Part shown: in pieces, positions 33,162-41,097 of the stretch
Numbering within the stretch: the stretch's first letter is position 1
Layout: each line of letters starts with the position of its first letter
NCBI GenBank assembly: GCA_964588325.1
Contig: CAZPOR010000004.1
Location: 1-64,000 of the forward strand
DNA from: Thiovibrio sp964588325
Lineage (GTDB): Bacteria > Desulfobacterota > Desulfobulbia > Desulfobulbales > Desulfurivibrionaceae
Direction: 5' to 3'
Length of the DNA: 64,000 bases
Notes under the pieces: model-generated
The model's input: the letters and a program-made list of their open reading frames with translations, nothing else
Told to the model about the DNA's origin: nothing
The model's database searches: none
Program-made: the position numbers and the translations under genes

Positions 33162-34307
33162 TTACCCGATTGAAACGGAGATGGGAAGGCGGATGGTGAA
33201 GGTCGTGCACCGGCCCGGCGTCGATTCAAAGGTGAGGCTGCCGCCATGGATTTCTTCGACGATTTGCTTGCAGGAGATAAGGCCGATCCCGTTGCCGTCG
33301 CCCTTGGTGGTAAAATGGGGGTGGAAGATTTTTTCCCGAACCTCATCGGAAATACCGTGCCCCTGGTCGATGATCCTGACCACCGCCTTGTCCGCCTCGC
33401 GGGAAAGAGCTATGGCGATACGCCCCCCCGCCTCGCTGGCCTGGGCGGCATTGACCACCAGATTTGAAAGCACCCGGCTGAGACCGAGGGCAGAAAAAGG
33501 AAATTCCGGCAGCGTGCCTGTTATCTCGACCCGGATGCCGCGCCCGCCGATGTCCGGATGGACCACCCAGGCCGATTCCAGAAGATCGGCGATCAACTGG
33601 TCCAGGGAGCCGGTATGGATCGGAGTGGCGACCTGGAGCCGCCGGGCCTGGGCCATGGCATTTTCCATGAGCACGAGCAGGTCGCCGCGCGCCTTGACCA
33701 TGCAGGCAAGGTATCTGTTCCCGGCAAGGCCGGGCACGGTTTTCTCCAAAACTTCCAGCAGATGGAAGGGCGTAAGCAGGTTTTTCATGTCATGGACCAT
33801 GATATTGATCTGCTCGTAATCATGTCCGAGAATGTGAAGATCGCGACGAACCCGCTGGCTCAGGGTCCGCATCATGGCGACGAGGGATTTCGGCTGCCGG
33901 GAGAAATATTCCTGGAATACGGCGAGGGGAACCTGCAGCAGCAGGGATTCTTCCAGCGCCGCCACGCTGGCGGAACGGGGCTGGTTTTCGATGATGGCCA
34001 TCTCGCCGAAATAATCGCCGGGCTTGATGACATCGATCACCCGGTTGCCGCGAAAAATCTTGACCATCCCCCGCAGGACAATATACATATCCTGCCCGGG
34101 CTCGCCCTCATGGAAGAGAACGTCTCCCCTGGCAACCTGTACCTCCCTGGCCTTTTCCAGAAAAGCGGCAAGCTCTTCATCGGAAAAGAAATGGAACAGG
34201 TCTATCGTGCGCAAAAAATGCAGGAGTTCGGTTGGCTTCACTGCGCCCTCGTTCAGTTGACGTCCGGCTGCCTTTTCTGTAACGACCACTCCATCTATCT
34301 GTCTCAC
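33162..34307 (-). CDS. Histidine kinase with N-terminal cyclic-nucleotide-binding domain
   Basis: 381 aa, soluble. Residues 35-150 are a cNMP-binding domain (GDYFGEMAIIENQPRSASVAA). The phospho-acceptor H172 lies in a MVHDMKNLLTP box, and the HATPase_c domain covers about 265-378 (N-box VLSNLVVNAAQA, DQGHGI, GIGLISCKQIVE). There is no transmembrane segment. Cyclic nucleotide binding may switch kinase activity. The cognate regulator is not adjacent; the orphan receivers at 5.8-7.6 kb are candidates. Start uncertain: GTG 34307 lacks a Shine-Dalgarno sequence. Confidence 0.83.
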   Translation of the reverse strand: MRQIDGVVVTEKAAGRQLNEGAVKPTELLHFLRTIDLFHFFSDEELAAFLEKAREVQVARGDVLFHEGEPGQDMYIVLRGMVKIFRGNRVIDVIKPGDYFGEMAIIENQPRSASVAALEESLLLQVPLAVFQEYFSRQPKSLVAMMRTLSQRVRRDLHILGHDYEQINIMVHDMKNLLTPFHLLEVLEKTVPGLAGNRYLACMVKARGDLLVLMENAMAQARRLQVATPIHTGSLDQLIADLLESAWVVHPDIGGRGIRVEITGTLPEFPFSALGLSRVLSNLVVNAAQASEAGGRIAIALSREADKAVVRIIDQGHGISDEVREKIFHPHFTTKGDGNGIGLISCKQIVEEIHGGSLTFESTPGRCTTFTIRLPISVSIG

Positions 34308-34358
34308 TATAGCAGAGAAAAAAATCGTCTTCCCTGAAAAAACCGCTCGCCGGGAAAA

Positions 34359-35750
34359 CTACAGGGCGTGCTGCTCGACAAATGCCTTTACAGCCTCGGC
34401 CTCGGCCGGCATCACCTCACAGCGGGTTTCCTGTGCGGCCAGTCCGGCGAGGCTTGGCGGCAGCTCGGGCTCGTGGCCGATGGCGCGTTCAACCGCCGCG
34501 CCAAACTTGGCCGGATGGGCCGTGGCCAGACAGATCATCGGCACGCCCTTCTCACGGCCAGCCAGACCGGCCTTGACCCCCACCGCGGTGTGCGGATCAA
34601 GCACATAGCCATGGAGCGTGTAAAAATCGCGGATAGTGGCGATGGTTTCTTCTTCGCCCACGCTGCGCGAGGCAAAATCCGCCCGCACCCGTTCCTGGGC
34701 AAGCTCGTCGAACTGGAGGCTGCCGCTGGCAGCGAAACGGTCCATGTCCTGGCGGGTCCGCTCGGCATCCTCGCCGTTCAAGTAGTAGAGATAGCGCTCG
34801 AAATTGCTGGCCACCTGGATGTCCATGGAGGGGCTTGAGGTCTGCGCCACCGCGCCCAGGGAATAATCGCCGTTTAAGACAAAACGGGTGAGCAGGTTGT
34901 TTTCGTTGGTGGCAAGGATCAGGTGGCGGATCTGATCGGGCAGCATGCGCCGGGCCACAAAACCGGCGAAGATATCGCCGAAATTGCCGGTGGGCACCGA
35001 GAAATCGACCTTGTCCACGCCCTCACTCGCGGTAACCTTGAGCGCGGCATGGATATAGTAGACCACCTGGGCCACGATCCGCGCCCAGTTGATGGAATTG
35101 ACCGCGCCCAGTTGATGCTTGTCCTTGAACGCCAGATCGTTGAAGATGGCCTTGACTATTGCCTGGCCGTCGTCAAAGGTGCCGCGCACCGCCAGATTGA
35201 AGACATTGGCGTCGGTGACCGAGGTCATCTGCAATTCCTGGATGGGGCTCACCCGCTTGTGGGGGTGGAGGATGAAGATGTTGATCCGCTCCTTGCCTCG
35301 CACCCCGTAAATCGCGGCGCTGCCGGTGTCGCCGGAGGTGGCGCCGAGGATGTTCATCCTGCCGCCTGATTCCTTGAGCAGGTACTCAAAGACATTGCCC
35401 AAAAATTGCAGGGCCACATCTTTAAAGGCCAGGGTCGGCCCGTGGAACAGCTCAAGGATATGGCAGTCGCCCTGCTTGACCAGCGGGACGATCTCCGGGT
35501 GGTCGAAGGTGCTGTACGATTTTTTCACCAGCTCGCGCAGATCGGCAGCCGGGATATCGTCGATGAAGAGACCGAGCACCGCGCAGGCCAGGTCCGGATA
35601 CCTGAGTTGCCGCCACTGGGCCACGGTTTCGGCGGAAATCTCGGGAATCGAGGTGGGCAGCAGCAGGCCGCCGTCGGTGGCCAGACCCATCATCACGGCC
35701 TGCTTGAAGGATATGGGGGCGATGCCGCCCCTGGTGCTGATGTATTGCAT
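34359..35750 (-). CDS. thrC: Threonine synthase
   Basis: 463 aa PLP enzyme that converts O-phosphohomoserine to threonine. The PLP Lys is in HGPTLAFKDVALQFL (about residue 112), and the phosphate-binding loop is LGATSGDTGSAAIYG (about 138-150). The N-terminal MQYISTRGG is typical of the long bacterial/fungal form. It may end the rsfS-gpmI-thrC transcription unit, though a family A repeat separates it from gpmI. Confidence 0.95.
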   Translation of the reverse strand: MQYISTRGGIAPISFKQAVMMGLATDGGLLLPTSIPEISAETVAQWRQLRYPDLACAVLGLFIDDIPAADLRELVKKSYSTFDHPEIVPLVKQGDCHILELFHGPTLAFKDVALQFLGNVFEYLLKESGGRMNILGATSGDTGSAAIYGVRGKERINIFILHPHKRVSPIQELQMTSVTDANVFNLAVRGTFDDGQAIVKAIFNDLAFKDKHQLGAVNSINWARIVAQVVYYIHAALKVTASEGVDKVDFSVPTGNFGDIFAGFVARRMLPDQIRHLILATNENNLLTRFVLNGDYSLGAVAQTSSPSMDIQVASNFERYLYYLNGEDAERTRQDMDRFAASGSLQFDELAQERVRADFASRSVGEEETIATIRDFYTLHGYVLDPHTAVGVKAGLAGREKGVPMICLATAHPAKFGAAVERAIGHEPELPPSLAGLAAQETRCEVMPAEAEAVKAFVEQHAL

Positions 35751-35835
35751 TATAAATTACCCCTGAACACTCTTGTTCGTCGTTACTCTAACTTTTCCGC
35801 CTTTTTATTTCAGGACGTGTCACTACACAACAGCA

Positions 35836-35914
35836 GGTGCTTCGACAAGCTCAGCACGAACGGAATTTCAATATACTAAGAAAATCACCGTTCACCCTGA
35901 GCCTGTCGAAGGGC
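35836..35914. repeat. Dispersed inverted repeat, family A, copy 2
   Basis: GGTGCTTCGACAAGCTCAGC arm, a spacer with TATACTAAG, then GAGCCTGTCGAAGGGC arm. It sits between thrC and gpmI. Confidence 0.87.
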
Positions 35915-35936
35915 TTTTTAGAAAATTATCATTATG

Positions 35937-37487
35937 TTATTTCCGCACCAGCAAACTGGCGCTTTCCATCTCCGCCGGAATGGGCAGACCCATCAGTTCA
36001 AGAATGGTGGGGGCGATGTTGGTCAGGGCGCCGCCGTCCTTCAGGCCAAGGCCGGGCTGACCGCCAAGCATGACCAGCGGCACCGGGTTGGTGGAGTGCG
36101 AGGTCACCGGACCGCCGGTTTCCCTGTTGATCATGACCTCGGCATTGCCATGGTCCGCGGTGACGAGCACCACCCCGCCGAGCCCGGTGAACCGTTCGAC
36201 CACCTGGCCGATGCACCTGTCCACGGTCTCGACCGCAGCGATGGCCGCTGGCATGATCCCGCTATGCCCCACCATGTCGCAGTTGGCAAAATTGAGCACC
36301 ACCAGGCTGTAGGGGGTGTCCGCAAGCCGGCGCAACAGCTCCTCGGTCACCGCCGCCGCGCTCATCTCCGGCTTTTTGTCATAGGTGGCCACCTCGCGGG
36401 GAGATGGGAGCAAGGCCCTGTCTTCCAGGGCAAAGGGGGCTTCCCGGCCGCCGTTGAAAAAATAGGTGACATGGGCGTATTTTTCCGTCTCGGCGATGCG
36501 GAGCTGCCTTAAGCCGTGGCTGCTCACCTCTTCCCCCAGGATATGGGTAAGGGCGACCGGCGGAAAGGCAACGGGAAGAGCGAAATCCTTTTCGTACACC
36601 GTGAAGGTGAGATACTCGGCCAGTTGGGGACGGCGCCGCACCGGGAACCCGGCAAAATCCCGGTCGACAAAGGCATGGGTCATCTGCCGGGCCCGGTCGG
36701 CGCGGAAATTGAAAAAAATGACCGAATCCCCATCGTTGATGGTGGCCACCGGCTCTCCGTTATTCAGGATGACGGTGGGCGCGATGAACTCATCGTTTTC
36801 GCCGCGATCATACGCCGCGGCCACCGCCGCGCCGCCGTCCGTGGCCGCATGCTGGGACTGCCCATCCACCATGGCCTGCCACGCAAGGGAAACCCGGTCC
36901 CAGCGGTTGTCGCGATCCATGGCATAATAACGGCCGCACACCGAGGCGATCTGCCCCACGCCGATACGCTTGATGGCCTCCGCAAGCTCGGCCATGTACC
37001 CTCCGCCGCTCCGGGGCGGGGTATCGCGGCCATCCATGAAGGCATGGACATACACCTTGGCAAGGCCCAGTTTCTTGGCCATTTCCAGCAGGGCGACAAG
37101 ATGGCGGATATGGCTGTGCACCCCGCCGTCGGAAACGAGTCCGAGCAGATGCACCGCCGTGCCCTGTCCGGCAGCCCGGCTCAAAACCTGGGCCAGCGGT
37201 TCATTCTTCAAAAAATCTCCGGTTTCGATGTCCCGGTTGATCCGGGTGAAGTCCTGGTAGACAATGCGGCCGGCGCCGATATTGAGATGCCCCACCTCGG
37301 AGTTGCCCATCTGCCCTTCCGGCAGCCCCACCGCGCCGTTGTGGGCAACCAGGGTGGTGGCGGGCTGATTGGCTTGCCAGCGATCCATGTTGGGCGTTCT
37401 GGCAAGGTGGATGGCGTTGCCCTCCCACGGCTCCCCTACTCCCCAGCCGTCGAGAATGGCCAACAATACCGGCGTGATTTTTTTCAT
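35937..37487 (-). CDS. gpmI: 2,3-bisphosphoglycerate-independent phosphoglycerate mutase
   Basis: 516 aa Mn-dependent enzyme interconverting 3- and 2-phosphoglycerate. The phospho-Ser is in QMGNSEVGHLNIGAGR (about residues 60-75), the N-terminal metal-ligand Asp in LAILDGWG, and the C-terminal ligands in MVGHSG and TADHGNAEVM. Full length for the family. It starts 25 bp after rsfS and is likely co-transcribed with it. Confidence 0.95.
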   Translation of the reverse strand: MKKITPVLLAILDGWGVGEPWEGNAIHLARTPNMDRWQANQPATTLVAHNGAVGLPEGQMGNSEVGHLNIGAGRIVYQDFTRINRDIETGDFLKNEPLAQVLSRAAGQGTAVHLLGLVSDGGVHSHIRHLVALLEMAKKLGLAKVYVHAFMDGRDTPPRSGGGYMAELAEAIKRIGVGQIASVCGRYYAMDRDNRWDRVSLAWQAMVDGQSQHAATDGGAAVAAAYDRGENDEFIAPTVILNNGEPVATINDGDSVIFFNFRADRARQMTHAFVDRDFAGFPVRRRPQLAEYLTFTVYEKDFALPVAFPPVALTHILGEEVSSHGLRQLRIAETEKYAHVTYFFNGGREAPFALEDRALLPSPREVATYDKKPEMSAAAVTEELLRRLADTPYSLVVLNFANCDMVGHSGIMPAAIAAVETVDRCIGQVVERFTGLGGVVLVTADHGNAEVMINRETGGPVTSHSTNPVPLVMLGGQPGLGLKDGGALTNIAPTILELMGLPIPAEMESASLLVRK

Positions 37488-37512
37488 CGTTTCTCCCGTG
37501 CCTCGATCTGCT

Positions 37513-37899
37513 TCAGGACGCTGCTTCCGGGGCTATCTCCACCGTGGGGGCGTCGTGCCACAGCCCTTCAATGTCGTAAAACCTGCGGTCTTCGCTATAA
37601 AAGATATGCACAACCACATCATTATAATCGAGCAGAACCCAATGCCCTTCGTTAAGGCCCTCGGTATTGCCGTCCTTGACGTTTTTGTGGCGCAAGGCGA
37701 CATCCACGGCCTGAGCCAACCCCTGCACGTGGCGGGTGGAGCGTCCGCTCATGATGACGAAAAAATCGGTAAAGGAAGACAGGCCACGCACATCAAGAAC
37801 GACCAGGTCCTCCGCTTTTTTTTCCAGGGCTGCCAGGGCTGCAAAACGAGCCAGCTCCAGACTTGACGCATCCTGAATATCCTTATGGACCTTTTTCAT
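37513..37899 (-). CDS. rsfS: Ribosome silencing factor
   Basis: 128 aa RsfS/Iojap family. It binds ribosomal protein uL14 and blocks subunit joining in starved cells. Conserved motifs are VVLDVRGLSSFTDFFVI, RSTRHVQGLA, and GHWVLLDYNDVVVHIFYSEDRRFYDIEGLW. Start ATG 37899 has AAGGAG nine bases upstream. First gene of the rsfS-gpmI pair. Confidence 0.93.
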   Translation of the reverse strand: MKKVHKDIQDASSLELARFAALAALEKKAEDLVVLDVRGLSSFTDFFVIMSGRSTRHVQGLAQAVDVALRHKNVKDGNTEGLNEGHWVLLDYNDVVVHIFYSEDRRFYDIEGLWHDAPTVEIAPEAAS

Positions 37900-37998
37900 T
37901 GTGACTCCTTGTTGGGATAGGCGCCCATGGTTCGCCATGAACAAAATGGGAGCGCTATCATACTACGACAACGGCTATTCTGGCAATCGGTTAGTTCC

Positions 37999-38086
37999 GT
38001 AAGCGATCACAGGGCGGACAGGCCGATGACAGGTACGCGAACGAGGTGAGGCTCCGAAGCAGATGCGCCGTCCTGTGATCGCTTAC
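37999..38086. repeat. Long hairpin repeat, family C, copy 1
   Basis: Perfect 15-bp arms GTAAGCGATCACAGG (37999-38013) and CCTGTGATCGCTTAC (38072-38086) enclose a GC-rich core containing CAGGCCGATGACA and GCAGATG. The same core words occur in the hairpin at 59985-60096. It lies in the divergent region between rsfS and the Nfu-type gene. Confidence 0.75.
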
Positions 38087-38161
38087 AAGGTTGTCGGCAA
38101 GCAAAAGCTGTGGTAGATTGCCTCACCTTTTTACCCCGACAATCCAGCTTGAGGAACAACG

Positions 38162-38383
38162 ATGCGCGACAGGATTCTGGCGGCTCTGGCAAAAATTCGC
38201 CCCACGCTCCAGGCAGACGGAGGCGATGTGGCCCTGGTTGATGTGAGCAAGGACGGAGTGGTCACGGTCCAGTTGACCGGCGCTTGCAAGGAATGCCCCA
38301 TGTCCAGGAATACGCTCAAAAACGGGATTGAAAAATTCTTGAAAGGCGAGGTTCCGGAGGTGCGTTCCGTGGAATCCGTCTGA
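38162..38383 (+). CDS. NifU C-terminal-domain (Nfu) iron-sulfur carrier protein
   Basis: 73 aa single Nfu domain. The Fe-S-binding pair is C-x2-C in TGACKECPMS (about residues 40-49), preceded by LQADGGDVALVDV. Such minimal Nfu proteins carry 4Fe-4S clusters to target enzymes. Gap of 19 bp to the convergent rlmH gene; monocistronic. The start ATG 38162 has GAGGAAC upstream. Confidence 0.88.
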   Translation: MRDRILAALAKIRPTLQADGGDVALVDVSKDGVVTVQLTGACKECPMSRNTLKNGIEKFLKGEVPEVRSVESV

Positions 38384-38402
38384 ACCGGGCAAGGGTGTTG
38401 TT

Positions 38403-38873
38403 TTATTTATGGTATCCGGTTCCGGCCTTGATGGAAAACGCCCGGTATAACTGCTCAAGCACCAGCAAACGGGCCATCTCGTGGGTAAAGGTCATCCGCG
38501 ACAGCGACAAGACATAATCCGCCTTTTCGATCAGCTCCGGCGCAAGACCGGTGGGCCCGCCGATCACAAAGGCAATCTCCCGCACCCCCTGATCCTCCCA
38601 GCGGCAGAGCAGACCGGCCAGCTCTTCCGAGCTGAGCTGCCGGCCTAACGGAGCCAGGGCCACGACTTTGGCGGATTGCGGGACACTGCCGAGAAGAATC
38701 TGCCCTTCCTCGTTCTGCTGCCGCGCCGTATCTTCCTTGGCCCCGTTCTTTTTCTCCTTCAACACCGGCAGTTCAAGCTGGACAAAACGCCTGAGCCGCC
38801 CGGCAAAATCATCGATTCCGGAGCCAAGATACTGCTCCTTGGTTTTACCCAGGAGCGGCAGGATGATCTTCAC
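38403..38873 (-). CDS. rlmH: 23S rRNA (pseudouridine1915-N3)-methyltransferase
   Basis: 156 aa SPOUT methyltransferase (YbeA). Conserved motifs are LLGKTKEQY near the N-terminus, FVIGGPTGLAPEL (SAM-binding knot) and SLSRMTFTHEMARLLVLEQLYRA at the C-terminus, ending GTGYHK as in the family. The GTG start at 38873 is fixed by family length and by its 4-bp overlap (GTGA) with the upstream gene's stop. Confidence 0.93.
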   Translation of the reverse strand: MKIILPLLGKTKEQYLGSGIDDFAGRLRRFVQLELPVLKEKKNGAKEDTARQQNEEGQILLGSVPQSAKVVALAPLGRQLSSEELAGLLCRWEDQGVREIAFVIGGPTGLAPELIEKADYVLSLSRMTFTHEMARLLVLEQLYRAFSIKAGTGYHK

Positions 38874-39289
38874 CGCCCGCTCTGCTTTTGGGAAAGAATG
38901 GCCGCAAGCCTGGCCCGGAATTCCTCGTAGCCCATCTCCCCCTTGATGCCGGGGCAGGACTGCCTGATGGCCTCGAAATTGGCCTGATCCTCCAAGATGC
39001 TCGGATGCAGGGGCCATTGCGTGCAACGCCACGGCTTGCCTGGGTGTACCGTGCAGCCTTCGTTAAAAAAGATACAGTGACCGTCCACGATCTTCATCTG
39101 CACCACCCCATCGGTGATCCGCAGATACCGTTCCTTCACCTGCTCAACCGGCAGATGCAGGTAGGCAACCAATCGCTCCAGATCGTCCGGAGTCAAGGAA
39201 ACCGTGGTTTCGCCATGGCAGCAATGACCGCATTGCCGGCAGTCGAATATCCGCTGCTCGTTATACATATCATCGTACTGAGTATTCAT
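38870..39289 (-). CDS. YkgJ-type Cys-cluster (zinc/iron-chelating) protein
   Basis: 139 aa with the CxxCGxCC motif (CRQCGHCC, about residues 17-24), then CIFF, GCTVHPGKPWRCTQWPL and a later SCPG Cys, the YkgJ/DUF YkgJ arrangement. It is predicted to bind Zn or Fe-S; function unknown. Start ATG 39289 (AAGGAAG upstream); a GTG three codons earlier is possible. It overlaps rlmH by 4 bp and lies 5 bp after speB, in an algH-speB-ykgJ-rlmH unit. Confidence 0.82.
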   Translation of the reverse strand: MNTQYDDMYNEQRIFDCRQCGHCCHGETTVSLTPDDLERLVAYLHLPVEQVKERYLRITDGVVQMKIVDGHCIFFNEGCTVHPGKPWRCTQWPLHPSILEDQANFEAIRQSCPGIKGEMGYEEFRARLAAILSQKQSGR

Positions 39290-39294
39290 TTTCC

Positions 39295-40173
39295 TCACTT
39301 CCTTGCATCAGTGTTTCCTTGAAAGATATACCCCAGGGTCCGGTAGATCAGCTTGGCCACGGTGAAGGCCGCATGCTCCGCGCCGGGGCGCGGGGAGAAT
39401 TCGTTACAATCCATGGCCACGATGCGATGGCGGCTGGCAAGCGCCCGCAGCAGGGTGATGGTCTGCCGCCAGCTCAGGCCATCCGGCTCCGGAGTGCCGG
39501 TGGCGGGCATGATTGCAGGGTCCAACCCGTCCACGTCGCAGGTGAGATACACCGGCCCCTTGATTCCGGCGCAGACCTGTTCGATCCAGTCCGCTTCAGC
39601 GTGGATGCGGTGCATGAAGAATGGCTGCCATCCCTTGGCCTGGACGAGCTCGTATTCCTCCTTGGAAAAAGAACGGATGCCGATCTGGGTAAAGGGAACC
39701 CCCAATTCGTCGAGCCGCCGCATGACGCAGGCATGGCTGTCGGGGTTGTCATCATACTGATCGCGCAGATCGAGGTGGGCGTCGATCTGCACCACATGCA
39801 GATCCGGGTATCGGGCCAGGCACGCCTTGACCGCGGGCACGGTCACGGTGTGCTCGCCGCCGAGCAGTACCGGGAACATCCCCCCCGCCAGTTCGGTAGC
39901 CACCTCCTTTTCGATCTGCGCGCAGGCCTCGGCCGCGGCAAGCCCGGCGTAATCCGGCACCGGACGGGTGGCGATGCCGAGCCGCACGGTTTCGGACAGC
40001 AGCTCGTCATCAAACACCTCCAGGGCCGGAGAAGCATCGATGATTGCCTGCGGCCCGAGCTCCGTGCCGCCCAGCCAGCTCACCGAGGAAGCCAGCGGCG
40101 CGGAGAGAATGGCGATGCGTTTTTCCGGGCCGAGATCGGCCTCTTCCCCTAGAAATTGTACGATGTGCGTCAT
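39295..40173 (-). CDS. speB: Agmatinase (ureohydrolase family)
   Basis: 292 aa arginase/agmatinase fold. Mn ligands: GGEHTVTVPA (about residue 105), IDAHLDLRD (128-134) and CDVDGLDPAIMP (about 212-219). Agmatinase converts agmatine to putrescine plus urea. No arginine decarboxylase gene is adjacent, so the exact ureohydrolase substrate is by family resemblance. It follows algH by 26 bp. Confidence 0.87.
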   Translation of the reverse strand: MTHIVQFLGEEADLGPEKRIAILSAPLASSVSWLGGTELGPQAIIDASPALEVFDDELLSETVRLGIATRPVPDYAGLAAAEACAQIEKEVATELAGGMFPVLLGGEHTVTVPAVKACLARYPDLHVVQIDAHLDLRDQYDDNPDSHACVMRRLDELGVPFTQIGIRSFSKEEYELVQAKGWQPFFMHRIHAEADWIEQVCAGIKGPVYLTCDVDGLDPAIMPATGTPEPDGLSWRQTITLLRALASRHRIVAMDCNEFSPRPGAEHAAFTVAKLIYRTLGYIFQGNTDARK

Positions 40174-40199
40174 TGTCTTTCCTGCTAAAAAACGGTTAC

Positions 40200-40754
40200 T
40201 CAGGCCGAGCCCACCACATCGCCGAACAGGGCGATATCAATGCCGTGGCGCTGGGCCGCTTTCTGCCAGCGCATCCTGTCCGGCGTATGGAAGATGATGT
40301 CGTCATCCGCGGGCAGGGTGAGCCAGCCGTCCACGGTGAGCTCCGCTTCAAGCTGTCCCGGACCCCAACCGGAATAGCCCAGGGCCACCAGCAGATTTTT
40401 CGGACCCTGGCCCGAGGCAAGATCATAGAGCAACCGCGGGTCACTGGTAAGATGAACGGACTTGCTCACCGGAAGAAAATGTTCTGCCCGGTATTCGGAG
40501 CTATAGAGAAAGAAGGCGTTTGCCGCCTCCACCGGCCCGCCCAAATACACCGTGGGCAACAGACCGGGCGGCAACGGGATATCGGCGCTCTTGAAAACAT
40601 CCGCCAGGCTGATATCGGTAATGGGCTCGTTCACCACCAGTCCCATGGCCCCGTCTTCGTTATGGGCGCAGAGATAGACAACCTTCCCGGCAAAACGGGG
40701 GTCCGGCATCTGGGGAGTGGCAATGAGGAAATAGCCTTGCAGGGTTTCGATCAT
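40200..40754 (-). CDS. YqgE/AlgH family protein
   Basis: 184 aa UPF0301/AlgH domain. Motifs GYFLIATPQMPDPRFAGKVVYLCAH at the N-terminus, GAMGLVVNEP (about 38-47) and VALGYSGWGPGQLEAEL near 125-140 are typical. Function in the family is unclear. First gene of the minus-strand unit ending in rlmH. It is divergent from glgB across 343 bp. Confidence 0.9.
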   Translation of the reverse strand: MIETLQGYFLIATPQMPDPRFAGKVVYLCAHNEDGAMGLVVNEPITDISLADVFKSADIPLPPGLLPTVYLGGPVEAANAFFLYSSEYRAEHFLPVSKSVHLTSDPRLLYDLASGQGPKNLLVALGYSGWGPGQLEAELTVDGWLTLPADDDIIFHTPDRMRWQKAAQRHGIDIALFGDVVGSA

Positions 40755-40923
40755 CCGGGAGAAAGCCCCATGGTTGTGTTGCGTCTCGTTGATCGCCGCC
40801 GCGACCGGTTTACATTCGCCTGCAACTTAGCACCTGCTCAGGCTGTCAGTCAAGAAATCCCGTACATCCAACAAATTTAGCCCGCTGCCGCAAAAGAGTT
40901 GGAGTTTCTGCATTGATCCGTGC

Positions 40924-40985
40924 TAGAATTTAGAAACCGTTACGAAAGGGTCTGCTCCTTTTTGACCTTTTCGTAACGGATTTTT
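40924..40985 (+). promoter_or_regulatory. Promoter-like box followed at once by a terminator-like hairpin
   Basis: An extended -10 element TGC-TAGAAT (40921-40929) with TTGGAG 19 bp upstream is followed by a 16-bp stem CCGTTACGAAAGGGTC (40937-40952) / GACCTTTTCGTAACGG (40964-40979) with an 11-nt loop and then TTTTT (40981-40985). There is no plus-strand gene upstream to terminate. It could be a short hairpin RNA or an attenuator ahead of glgB, 113 bp downstream. The rest of the 343-bp gap shows nothing else. Confidence 0.5.
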
Positions 40986-41097
40986 ATGCCGTTTGATTAC
41001 ATACGATGACAGCGTTATTTTCATTACAAACGGCCTCCTAGCCGCACATGCGGCAACTTGCGAAAGCCAATAACCCATACAGGCAGAAGCCACGCAT

